Positions 45,418-54,356 of a stretch of 64,000 nt of DNA are shown here, piece by piece. Origin of the DNA: QHWT01 sp963755695. Its GTDB lineage: Bacteria > Acidobacteriota > Vicinamibacteria > Vicinamibacterales > 2-12-FULL-66-21. Below the pieces are notes generated by a model. It did not search any database. It was not told the origin of the DNA and saw only the letters and a program-made list of their open reading frames with translations. How positions within the stretch are numbered: the first letter of the stretch is position 1; every line of letters starts with the position of its first letter. The stretch is taken from the NCBI GenBank assembly GCA_963755695.1, contig CAVWLB010000003.1, positions 62,001-126,000 on the forward strand, given 5' to 3'. The translations under genes were made by a program, and so were the position numbers.

Positions 45418-46848
45418 ATGCCCATACGCCGCGGTGTCACGCTGTCAGCTCTCCTTCTCAGTGTCGTGGTCTCCAGCAACTTCCGCCTGAGGGCGGAAGC
45501 TACCGTGAATCAGTTTCCGCCCCCGGCAGTCGACGTGCGCCGCCCGCCATCGCCCGACTGGCTGGCGCCCTACCGCGAACCAGCGGCACGCCTGATTGGA
45601 GAGTCGATCGCGACGGACTTTGCCTGGCAGCGCCTGGCCTACCTGGGCGACACGTTCGGTTCGCGCCTGAGCGGCTCGCCCAACCTGGACGCCGCAATCC
45701 GCTGGGCGGTCGAGGAAATGAAGCGCGATGGGCTCGAGAACGTCCACCTGGAACCCGTGAAGGTTCCGCACTGGGTTCGCGGACAGGAAAGCCTGGAAAT
45801 CGTCGGGCCGGTCCCGCAGCCGCTCGTCATGTTGGGCCTGGGCAACAGCGTCGGGACACCGCCGGCAGGCATCGAGGCAGACCTGGTGGCGGTCCGCAGC
45901 TTCGAAGAGCTCGAGACTGTACGCGAACGCGTGAAGGGGCGAATCGTTCTCTTCAACGTGCCGTTTACCACCTACGGTGAGACGGTGCGCTTCCGCACGA
46001 ACGGCGCATCGCGCGCAGGCGCGCTCGGGGCGGTCGCGGTGCTGGTTCGCGCCGTCGGTCCCGCTGGCCTGCGCACGCCGCACACCGGCACGCTGATCTA
46101 TACCGAGGGTCAGCCGCAGATCCCAGCCGCCGCGGTGACGACCGAAGATGCCGCGCGGCTCCAGCGCATGGTCGATCGCGGCACCACGGTTCGCCTCAAG
46201 CTCACGATGGAGGCGCATTTCCTGCCGGATGCCGACTCGGCGAACGTCGTCGGCGAGATCAGGGGACGCGAGCATCCCGATGAGGTGGTCGTCATCGGAG
46301 GCCACTTCGACTCATGGGACGTCGGCACCGGATCGACCGACGATGGGGGCGGGTGCGTGGCGACCTGGGAAGCGCTGCGCCTGATGAAGAAGCTGCAGCT
46401 GCGACCGCGGCGCACCGTTCGCGTCGTCCTGTGGACCAACGAAGAGAACGGCGGACGGGGCGGCCTCGCGTATCGCGATCAGCACGAGACCGAGCTCTCC
46501 AATCACGTCATGATGCTGGAATCGGACGGCGGAGTCTTCCGTCCACGCGGGTTCGGCTTCAGCGGAACCGAAGCGGGACGCGCAAAGGTGCGGGACATCG
46601 CGACGCTGCTCGCCTCAATCGACGCGGATGCCATCGGGCCAAGCGGCGGCGGCGCCGACATCGGGCCGAGCGTGCAGCAGGCGAACATTCCCGCGATGGC
46701 CCTCGAAGTCGACGGCAATTACTTCCTGATCCATCACACGCCGGCCGACACCATCGACAAGATCGATCCGGAAGATATTGCACGCTCGGCCGCCGCGATC
46801 GCAGTGATGACCTACGTAATCGCCGATATGCCGGACAGACTCAGGTGA
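45418..46848 (+). CDS. secreted M28-family peptidase (carboxypeptidase Q-like)
   Basis: A 476-aa exported zinc peptidase. Signal segment GVTLSALLLSVVVSSNFRLRAEA, a PA-like insert (about residues 130-260), then the co-catalytic metal site: His in GGHFDSWDVGTGSTDDGGG, Asp in the same stretch, the TNEENGGRGG Glu pair, MLESDGG, and His in HHTPADTIDKI. This order fits M28 peptidases related to plasma glutamate carboxypeptidase. Acts on peptides outside the cytoplasm. The ATG is only 12 bases from the divergent HD-GYP start and has no room for a Shine-Dalgarno at normal spacing. Codons for the signal-peptide end carry a dispersed palindrome. Confidence 0.88.
   Translation: MPIRRGVTLSALLLSVVVSSNFRLRAEATVNQFPPPAVDVRRPPSPDWLAPYREPAARLIGESIATDFAWQRLAYLGDTFGSRLSGSPNLDAAIRWAVEEMKRDGLENVHLEPVKVPHWVRGQESLEIVGPVPQPLVMLGLGNSVGTPPAGIEADLVAVRSFEELETVRERVKGRIVLFNVPFTTYGETVRFRTNGASRAGALGAVAVLVRAVGPAGLRTPHTGTLIYTEGQPQIPAAAVTTEDAARLQRMVDRGTTVRLKLTMEAHFLPDADSANVVGEIRGREHPDEVVVIGGHFDSWDVGTGSTDDGGGCVATWEALRLMKKLQLRPRRTVRVVLWTNEENGGRGGLAYRDQHETELSNHVMMLESDGGVFRPRGFGFSGTEAGRAKVRDIATLLASIDADAIGPSGGGADIGPSVQQANIPAMALEVDGNYFLIHHTPADTIDKIDPEDIARSAAAIAVMTYVIADMPDRLR
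45480..45499. repeat. CTTCCGCC-tgag-GGCGGAAG palindrome in the M28 signal region
   Basis: Perfect 8-bp arms with a four-base loop, the same core as the hairpin at 2759-2790 and the arms at 62655-62683. It encodes NFRLRAEA at the end of the signal peptide, where sequence constraint is low. Confidence 0.7.
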
Positions 46849-46849
46849 T

Positions 46850-46932
46850 CTGGTGATGATCTGGTGATTCAGTAATCGGGCGAAATCACCAAATCACTGA
46901 ATCACCGGATCACGAGATCACCAGATCACCAG
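46850..46932. repeat. GTGATCTGGTGATT array with inverted arm
   Basis: Units of tctggtgat on the left are followed by aaatcaccaaatcactgaatcacc and gatcaccagatcaccag on the right. Convergent genes end on both sides, so a bidirectional terminator is a natural reading. Confidence 0.85.
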
Positions 46933-46937
46933 ATTCG

Positions 46938-47855
46938 TCATCTCTTCGTGGTGAAGACCAGATAGTCCGCCTGCTTCAGGTCGTCCTCGTCCGGTGCGAG
47001 CGTGTCGAGATCCTCGACCGGGATCATTGAAATGACGGCAATCCGACGGCCGGGCAGTCGACGGCGCGTGCGCTCGGCGGCGCCTTCGCCGTAGTCGGTG
47101 TGGAACGAGCCGTTGAAGTGCACGATCGTCGCGCGCGCTGTGGGCGCGTTGCGAAAAGCCTCCGCGACCGACTCCGCCATCGTTTCGTCCTTGACGCATT
47201 GCGCCGAATAGAAGCGGTCGTTCTTGGCCTGAGCCTCGCTCGATTTCGAGTCGCCGGCAGGCGGGTGCCCGCCCATCTGCTCGACGAACCGGGCGTAATA
47301 GTCGCCGCTCGTCGCGCATTCCAGGTCGCGTGCTGCCAGATGACGATCGTCCCCGAGTTTCTCCACCACCGACATTCCGTTCTTCGATACGTCGGTGGCG
47401 ATCCGGCGCGGCACATTCGACGCGGTCACCTCGAGATGGTGAGCCTTGGCGAGTTCCACGATCGGCCGGTAATCGGTCGCATACCGCGGCCAGGGACGCG
47501 ATGCCGCGAGAAACTGCTCTTCGGTCGAGACCCCGTGCACGTACTGATCGACCGCCCCCTGCACGTCACGCTCGAACATTTCCAACCCCACGCCAACTGA
47601 GGCGCGCCGGCGCAGGAACCCCTCGAGCATCGCCAGTTCGAGCGCGTGGGTGTTCGGATCGTCATGCTGCTCGCCGACGAACACGACGTCCGCGCGCACG
47701 AGGTCCGCGAGCATGCTCTCGAAATCGGTGAACGTCTTCCGCTGCGTGTCGTACACCCGCTCGGGCACGTAAGCGGTCGCGGGGGCCGGCGGATGAACGG
47801 TTGACGGCGGCGGAGATTGAAGGAGCGGGATGACGGCCAGAAGAGCCGGAATCAT
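46938..47855 (-). CDS. ChaN/Tiki-superfamily secreted protein
   Basis: About 305 aa. After a hydrophobic start (IPALLAVIPLLQS) and a Pro-rich spacer it shows VVFVGEQHDDPNTHALELAMLEGF with the GExH motif, VGLEMFERDVQGAVDQYV, and HFNGSFHTDYGEGAAERTR, all typical of the ChaN (haem-binding uptake) branch of the Tiki superfamily. Members are periplasmic or outer-membrane lipoproteins; some bind haem, others may be metallo-hydrolases. No lipobox Cys is visible, so it is probably soluble. The second Met was taken as start because it leads directly into the signal segment. No TonB or haem gene is adjacent. Confidence 0.8.
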   Translation of the reverse strand: MIPALLAVIPLLQSPPPSTVHPPAPATAYVPERVYDTQRKTFTDFESMLADLVRADVVFVGEQHDDPNTHALELAMLEGFLRRRASVGVGLEMFERDVQGAVDQYVHGVSTEEQFLAASRPWPRYATDYRPIVELAKAHHLEVTASNVPRRIATDVSKNGMSVVEKLGDDRHLAARDLECATSGDYYARFVEQMGGHPPAGDSKSSEAQAKNDRFYSAQCVKDETMAESVAEAFRNAPTARATIVHFNGSFHTDYGEGAAERTRRRLPGRRIAVISMIPVEDLDTLAPDEDDLKQADYLVFTTKR

Positions 47856-47892
47856 CGTTCGATTGTTGGCGTCGACTCGAGGCGGTGTCAAA

Positions 47893-48074
47893 TGACGGAC
47901 CCCCGGCGTACACCTGGACGCCGACCCGCATCGATTTGTCGGGCGGGTCTTCCGCCTTCGCGCGAAGCGTTTCGGCGGACCGCCGTAGCCTTGGCGGAGG
48001 CTGGTTTAACCCGCCTCGCGCGGCGCGTCTCGAGTTCTCTGCGCGCGGCATGTAATGTCTGCGTTTCTTCGCCT
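47893..48074. other. intergenic region with GC-rich dyads
   Basis: No gene is visible here. Between about 47945 and 48012 the sequence alternates CCGCC and GGCGG blocks (tcttccgcc, ttcggcgga, ccgccgtagcc, ttggcggagg) and can fold into two or three hairpins. The block may be a dispersed Acidobacterial repeat rather than a regulatory site, but only one copy is present in the window. Confidence 0.4.
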
Positions 48075-48605
48075 TCACACCTTCGCCGCGCTGCTCGGCT
48101 CGGCTCGAATGACCTTCCGCATGAAGACGCACGCGATTGGCCGTCCGGACATCAGGCGCGTCCCTCCACGCGCCACTTCGTCGTAGCCGTTGGCCTTGTA
48201 GAACTCGACGCCTGCCAGCGAGGCCTCGATACGGATGCAGGTTGCACCCCTTACGGCCGCTTCGGCTTCAGCCAATCGAAGCAAAGCGGAACCAATACCC
48301 TGTCGCGCGGCAGCGCCTCGCACGTACACCGACGTGCCGTGCTCCGTACCTTCAACGCGATAGTCCGACGCGAAGCCGAGGACGGCCGGCTGGCTGTCGA
48401 GCTCTCCTACTGCAATGAAGAACACCTCTCCTCCGCCCATCGCCTTGACGTAAACATCGCCAGTGAGGCCTTCGGCCCAATCGTCAACGACAGGTGGCGG
48501 ATAGAATCCCGCACCGATCGTCTTGATTGAATCAACATGGGCGAGGCCGATAGCGTCAGCGTCCGATGGATCGGCGCGGCGGGTTTCAAATCGAATGGTC
48601 TTCAT
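48075..48605 (-). CDS. GNAT-family N-acetyltransferase
   Basis: A 176-aa acetyltransferase. The N-terminus FETRRADPSDADAIGLAHVDS is the usual first strand and helix; FIAVGELDSQPAVLGFAS forms the central strands; SVYVRGAAARQGIGSALLRLAEAEA holds the acetyl-CoA loop (RQGIGSA); IEASLAGVEFYKANGYDEV is the last conserved piece. Substrate unknown. It starts within the end of the upstream CPBP gene (20-base overlap), so the two are in one operon. Confidence 0.88.
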   Translation of the reverse strand: MKTIRFETRRADPSDADAIGLAHVDSIKTIGAGFYPPPVVDDWAEGLTGDVYVKAMGGGEVFFIAVGELDSQPAVLGFASDYRVEGTEHGTSVYVRGAAARQGIGSALLRLAEAEAAVRGATCIRIEASLAGVEFYKANGYDEVARGGTRLMSGRPIACVFMRKVIRAEPSSAAKV

Positions 48606-49503
48606 GACGCCGCGATCTGGAGCCGCCTTGCGATGCTGGCTGATTCGCCTGGCGTGGCGAAGCAGGCGGCAACCCCAACGCGATCAGGCAGCCTCCGAAC
48701 ACAAGCAGTCCGAGGAATCCCGCACCGAGCAGCAGCGACGGAGGGGGTGCCGCCAAGTCGCGCATGAACTTGAATGCGTACTGCCCCCAGTTGTTCAGCG
48801 AGCCGTGAGCGATCGCCACGATCCAGATGCTCTCGGTTCGAACCCACAGCCAGCCGATGATCAATCCCGCGGCGATGCTGCCGAGCGGAACGACGAGCGC
48901 CAGGCCTGCCGGCGAGATTCCGTCGACGTGCTGGATGCCGGATAGCGCAAACGGCACATGCCAGCCACCCCAGATTACGGCAGTGACGATGACGGCGCCG
49001 CGGACGCTCGTGCGATCGACGAGTCTTGGAAGGAGCCACGCGCGCCACCCCACCTCCTCGAACAACGCCAGGAACGACACGACAGCGAGACCAATCCCAG
49101 CGTTGAGCGCGACGCGCGCTGCGAGCGCTGGAGCGGTCAGGGCGCCCCAGCCTCGTACTGCCGGCGCGTGATACAGGCCGTCGGGTTGCGGTATCAGCCA
49201 ATCCTGCCACGGAAGACTTCCGGTCGCGCGGACGACCAGCGGCAGCATGATCGCGTGCAACGTGAGGGGAATGAGGGAAAGGGCGATCGGGAGATATCTC
49301 AGCGGGAGACGGCTCCACACGACCTGCAGGCGCTCGCCCGTCACCATGCGGGTAACAAGCACCGCAACGGCCGGAATGAACATCGTGGTTAGAGCGAGTC
49401 CGGCGAACCTGCTTTCGTGTCCCCCGGTCATGCCGACCAGCGCGCCGAAAGAGATCGAAAGTCCGTATGCGACGGCCAGAAAGACGACGATGGGCCGGTT
49501 CAT
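48586..49503 (-). CDS. CPBP-family intramembrane metalloprotease
   Basis: A 305-aa protein with eight or so membrane helices. The EEVGWRAWLLPRL motif and the later GGWHVPFAL and HGSLNNWG motifs mark the CPBP (Abi/CAAX) family of intramembrane glutamic/metallo proteases; the family contains Rce1-like proteases and bacterial proteins linked to bacteriocin self-immunity. The C-terminal 30 residues are polar. ATG giving MNRPIVVFLAVAYG was preferred over an upstream start. It overlaps the GNAT gene downstream. No bacteriocin gene is near, so a housekeeping role is as likely. Confidence 0.85.
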   Translation of the reverse strand: MNRPIVVFLAVAYGLSISFGALVGMTGGHESRFAGLALTTMFIPAVAVLVTRMVTGERLQVVWSRLPLRYLPIALSLIPLTLHAIMLPLVVRATGSLPWQDWLIPQPDGLYHAPAVRGWGALTAPALAARVALNAGIGLAVVSFLALFEEVGWRAWLLPRLVDRTSVRGAVIVTAVIWGGWHVPFALSGIQHVDGISPAGLALVVPLGSIAAGLIIGWLWVRTESIWIVAIAHGSLNNWGQYAFKFMRDLAAPPPSLLLGAGFLGLLVFGGCLIALGLPPASPRQANQPASQGGSRSRRHEDHSI

Positions 49504-49536
49504 CGCGGAAGCAAGGGCCCCGTCCCAGGCCATTGA

Positions 49537-50289
49537 CTAGTGCACCTGTGCCGTCGCCACGCCCCAGATGCGTTGCGACTTGCTGCCCTGCAGAAACACG
49601 ACCGCGTGAAGCCGGTCCTGGCGCCATTCGGGTTTGAGGGTGGCACGCTCGGTCAGATCGCGATCGGCGTGAATCGAGCCCATCGGCAGCAGCGCGCGGA
49701 CGACCGCATCGTGATGCAGCGTACGGCCGCTGTTCTCGCCGCGCTTCACCACGTTCGTCAGATCGTCCTCGGTGACGGCGAGCACCGCATCGACCGACTC
49801 CTTTGCGGCCTCGGCAGGCAGGCCGGTCACGGTGGCGCGCACAACCAGTGCGTCCCCATCGACCCCGACCGCCAGCGTCAGGCTCGCCCGTGGCTGCTGC
49901 AGCGCCTTCGTAATCGCACGCTGAATCGCAGCCACGTCGGTGCCGATCATCTCGTGACGTCCATCGACGACGACTTGAGGCGTGTAGATGCGATCGCCGA
50001 GGCCCAGTGCCCGCGCGTAGTTCGACTGCCGATCGGTCGCCGCGTGCATGGACGCGGGATCCTTCCAGCCAAGCTCGTCCCAGTAATCGACGTGCAATCC
50101 CAACGGGATGACCTGCGCACCAGGAACCGATTCCTTCGCGAGGCGACTCAGAAGCACGTCGGCCGGCGGACAGCTCGAGCAGCCCTCCGATGTGAACAGC
50201 TCGATGAGCACGGGCGCGGGACCCGGCGCAGACTGCGCCGCCCCGACGCCCATCAAGACGACAACAAGCAAGAATGTTCGAAATATCAA
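49537..50289 (-). CDS. DUF1223 thioredoxin-fold secreted protein
   Basis: About 250 aa. A signal peptide (FRTFLLVVVLMGVGAAQSA) is followed by the DUF1223 core: VLIELFTSEGCSSCPPADVLLSRL, where CSSC is in the position of a thioredoxin CxxC, then VIPLGLHVDYWDELGWKDPAS, YTPQVVVDGRHEMIG and a beta-rich C-terminal half. Probably a periplasmic thiol protein. TTG is proposed as start: it immediately precedes the signal segment, whereas the frame continues upstream only through repeat DNA. The start is therefore less certain than the family. Confidence 0.82.
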   Translation of the reverse strand: MIFRTFLLVVVLMGVGAAQSAPGPAPVLIELFTSEGCSSCPPADVLLSRLAKESVPGAQVIPLGLHVDYWDELGWKDPASMHAATDRQSNYARALGLGDRIYTPQVVVDGRHEMIGTDVAAIQRAITKALQQPRASLTLAVGVDGDALVVRATVTGLPAEAAKESVDAVLAVTEDDLTNVVKRGENSGRTLHHDAVVRALLPMGSIHADRDLTERATLKPEWRQDRLHAVVFLQGSKSQRIWGVATAQVH

Positions 50290-50588
50290 AACCAAGTCCG
50301 AGTTCCGAGGCGCGAGGTCCGAGTCCGAAGTCCGAGGTCCGAAGTCCGAGGTCCGAAGTCCGAGGTCCGAGGTCCGAGGTCCGAGGTCCGAAGTCCGAGG
50401 TCCGAGTCCGAGTCCGAAGTCCGAGGTCCGAAGTCCGAGGTCCGAAGTCCGAAAGGTTCGAGGTTCGAGGTTCGAGCCCGAAGTCCGAGATCCGATGGTT
50501 CGAGGTTCGTGGTTCGAAGGTTTGAGCTCGCGCCTCCGGCGTCGCACCTCGAATCTCGGACCTCGGCCTACGGACCTCGGACCTCGGG
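50290..50588. repeat. GAGGTCCGAAGTCC array, about 300 bases
   Basis: A gene-free stretch made of some twenty degenerate copies of cgaggtccgaagtc, then gttcgaggttcg units, then inverted copies (acctcggacctcgg) next to the yceI stop. It is open in two frames and would encode repeated PRTSDLG/PRSEVRG peptides, which are not proteins of any family. Confidence 0.92.
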
Positions 50589-50590
50589 AG

Positions 50591-51235
50591 TTACTTCTTC
50601 TGCGCCTCGATATCAATCTGCACTTGGATTTCGTCCCCAACCACCGGAGCCGCCTCTACCATCCGGTTGTACTGCACGTTGAAATCCCGCCGGTTGATCT
50701 TGGTGGTTGCCGACGCGCCGACCCGCAGGCCACCGTTCGGCTGCTTCAGAGGCGCGGACGGCCCTTCGACATCGAGCGCCACCTCCTTCGTGACGCCGTG
50801 CAGCGTCAGGTCGCCAATCAGCCGGAACTTCCCTTCGCCCGCGGCCTCGACCCGCTTGGACTTGAACGTGGCCTTGGGATTGTTCGTCACGTCGAAAAAG
50901 TTCTCGGAGCGAAGATCCTTGTCGCGATTCGGGTTACCGGTATTGATGCCGTTCACGTCGATCGTGATGTCCGCCTTGACGCTCTCCACCGACTTGCCAT
51001 CGTACTCGATCGTTCCCGTGACCGGCCCAAGCGTGCCTCGGACGGTCGAGACCATCATGTGCTTCACACTGAACCCCGCAGCCGTGTGATTGGGATCGAT
51101 CTGCCAAGTGTTGGGTCCCGCGGCAGCCTGCGGTTGCGCCGCCTGGGACGTTGGAGCCTGCCTCGCGGGCGCCTGGGCCAACAGGGAAACCGAGAACGCG
51201 GCGGCCAGCGCCGCGGCGAGAGCTGAACGTTTCAT
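50591..51235 (-). CDS. YceI-family periplasmic lipid-binding protein
   Basis: A 214-aa protein with signal peptide (SALAAALAAAFSVSLLAQA), an Ala/Gln/Pro linker, and the YceI lipocalin-like barrel: WQIDPNHTAAGFSVKHMMVSTVRGTLGPVTGTIEYD, ITIDVNGINTGNPNRDKDLRSENFFDV, FKSKRVEAAGEGKFRLIGDLTLHGVTKEVALDVE, and INRRDFNVQYN. The family binds polyisoprenoid lipids in the periplasm and is often induced by stress. The ATG lies behind a good gaggag Shine-Dalgarno. Confidence 0.93.
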   Translation of the reverse strand: MKRSALAAALAAAFSVSLLAQAPARQAPTSQAAQPQAAAGPNTWQIDPNHTAAGFSVKHMMVSTVRGTLGPVTGTIEYDGKSVESVKADITIDVNGINTGNPNRDKDLRSENFFDVTNNPKATFKSKRVEAAGEGKFRLIGDLTLHGVTKEVALDVEGPSAPLKQPNGGLRVGASATTKINRRDFNVQYNRMVEAAPVVGDEIQVQIDIEAQKK

Positions 51236-51277
51236 CAACAATCTCCTCTAGCCCGGACACCGATGCCGGGTATGGGT

Positions 51278-52052
<775 letters not shown>

Positions 52053-52056
<4 letters not shown>

Positions 52057-54203
52057 CGCCTCAATATCTCGAACCGCAGCTCGGCGAACCCGCCGAGCTC
52101 GTAGTATTCGACCTTGAAGCGGCGCTTGCCGCCGGTGACGGCGGCCGATGTCGATCGCCGACTCGTGCGGCGTCCAGCGATCGATGATCCGTTCGTCGTC
52201 CATCCACACGCGGATGCCCGTCGTCGGAGATCGTGCGGACAGGTGTACTGCGCCGGCCGGGAGATTCGACCGCCGCCTCGGCGACGATGGCGACGCGGTC
52301 GCGCGGCAGCGCCTTCGGCGATCGACGCCGCCGGACATGAAGTCGAGCCGGTCGCGGCGCTCGCGTCTTCGAGCGGCGCGCCCGCGAGCACGCGCGCGAA
52401 GGCGTCCGGGTCGCCTGTCGGGGCGCGACCGCTTCGTCGAAGCGTGAAGTAGCGCACCTGCCAGTCGACCGGCACGAAGAAGCGGGAGTAGCCGAACGAG
52501 TAGGGCGCGCCCGCCGGCGACGCGCTCGCCGCGCGGGCTGACGACCGCGGCGCCGCGATAGGTCAAGCCGGACGTCGAAGTCGATCGCGCGTCCCTGCCG
52601 CGCGGCGTCACGGTGATCGCGCCGGGCACCCGTCCCTCCGACGGCGTCGACGCTCGGCGCCGCGCACCGACGCCACCTTCCAGTCGCCCGCCGGCCCGAG
52701 CACGCGCAGCTTCAGCGGCGCCGCGTCCGAGCGGCCCTCGGGCCAGAGCTTCGGCGACTTCCAGTCGTACGGTCCCCACTCGTCGACGATGATGGCGTCG
52801 CGGCCGCGCCGCTCGGCGTCCGGAATCTTCGCGTCCATGCCGCCGGGCAGCGGCGTTCGGCAGCGTGACGTCGAGCGTCGGACGCGATCGCACCGGCACG
52901 GTCACCTCGTCGCCGATGCCGAAGTTGCGCGTGTCGCCGGCGAGCGACCGCGACCGTCCCGACCTTCTCGAAGCCGTTGGTCAGAACGCGGACGTTCTGC
53001 GTCTCGGTGATCTTCAGCGCCGTCGTGTTGCCGACGAAGGTGTTGCCGGCGATGACGTAGTCGCGGCTGCGCGTGTCGCGCTGCTTCGGGTATCCCCAGT
53101 TCGGATCCTGGCGTCGCGTTCTTCCACAGGCGGATCGCGGTCTCGTCGCCGTCGAAGGTGTTCTCGGTGATCCGGTTGTCCTGCCCGTGCTCGATGGCGA
53201 TCGCCTCCGTGTTGCTGCGCGAAGCGGTTGGCGCCGCATCCACGAGTCGAAGCTGTAGCCGCCCCACAGGCCGTGCCAGCACTCCTCGACGCGGTTGCCG
53301 TAGAAGCACGTTGCGGCTGAACGTCGCCTCGATGCCGTTGGTCGGCGCGAAGCTGAAATCGTTGTCGTAGAACACGTTGTCGTTCGCGCCGCCCTGGCCG
53401 GTGTCCATCGTCGACTGCCCGGCCCAGAGGAACAGCCCGTCGCCGCCGTGCGTCACCGAGTTGAAGGCGACGATGTTGCGGCTGCTCTGCTCGTAGATCA
53501 GGATGCCGGCCGAGTCCTGGCCGCGGTTGTAGAAGCCGTGGCTGTAGCCGCGCACGCACCAGTCCACCCGGTTGTGCATGATCGTGTTGCCGCTGGCGCG
53601 ATAGAGCGCCGATGCCGAGGCCCGAGAGGAACGAGAAGGTGTTGTTCCAGATCTCGCGCGTTGTTCGAGCGCGCGAGCATCAGGCCGTTCTGGCCCTGCA
53701 CGATCGTGGTGTGATCGATCTCCGCCGTCGTCGGAGTCGGCGAGGTAGATGCCGGCGCCGCGCGTCGAGCCACTCGTCCTTCTCGTTGTGGTGATACGAC
53801 ATCCAGTCGACGCAGGCTTTCGTGCTCGACGAGGCTGTAGAGCCGCGGCTTCCAGTTGTAGCTGAGGTCCGCGCCGGTGATGTGGAGCCGCGTCGACTGC
53901 CGCGCGAGGACGCCGATCTTGTAGCCGCGCGCGTGCAGGTTCTTGATCGTGACGTTCTCGCCGCCGTCGACGAGGACCGCGACGCCGGTGAACGTGTCGG
54001 GATCGGTGTCCGGACCGCCCTCCCTGCAGGGTCACGCCGCTGAAGTCGACAGTGAGGTTCGAGCCGCGAATGGTGATTGCGGGGTGATCGATATCCGGGG
54101 ATGCGACGACATGAACACCCGCCGGCAGCGTCACGGTGCGCGTAATTACGGTCCCGGACGTCACCGGACGCTGCAGCAGCAGGGCAAACAGCCACACCAG
54201 CAT
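52053..54203 (-). CDS. secreted right-handed beta-helix protein with C-terminal PA14-like domain, many frameshifts
   Basis: About 715 codons. A short signal (LVWLFALLLQRPVTSG) precedes a parallel beta-helix: VTLPAGVHVVASPDIDHPAITIRGSNLTVDFSGVTLQG, GYSHGFYNRGQDSAGILIYEQSSRNIVAFNSVTHGGDGLFLWAG, AIAIEHGQDNRITENTFDGDETAIRLW, VIAGNTFVGNTTALKITETQNVRVLTNGFEKVGT. The last 130 residues contain GIRVWMDDERIIDRWTPHES and YYELGGFAELRFEI, which resemble a PA14-type carbohydrate-binding domain. It should bind or cut polysaccharide outside the cell. At least six indels fall here. It is coupled to TerC downstream (ATGA), an odd operon partner. Confidence 0.7.
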
Positions 54204-54275
54204 CGTTTTCTTATATCATTGCCTTCTCCCGTCACGAGTCACGCGAGCCCCACGAACCGTGAAAGGAAGGACCTC

Positions 54276-54356
54276 ATGACTGTGGCCTTCCATCCGGCCG
54301 GCGCTGGGATCCATCCGGACCTGCCAATGTGGGGATACCAGGAAGGCGGAAGCTAG
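54276..54356 (+). CDS. possible 26-codon micro-ORF
   Basis: ATG follows a purine-rich gaaaggaagg with five bases between, and the frame encodes MTVAFHPAGAGIHPDLPMWG plus six more residues. It lies on the plus strand between two minus-strand genes and its stop overlaps the 3' end of the aconitase gene. No membrane segment or known leader-peptide pattern. Could be real or chance. Confidence 0.25.
   Translation: MTVAFHPAGAGIHPDLPMWGYQEGGS

Noticed and set aside
50290..50640. Long N-terminal extension of the DUF1223 protein (about 117 residues).
   Set aside because: It is translated tandem repeat without a signal peptide and would bury the real signal segment; the TTG start next to that segment is more plausible.
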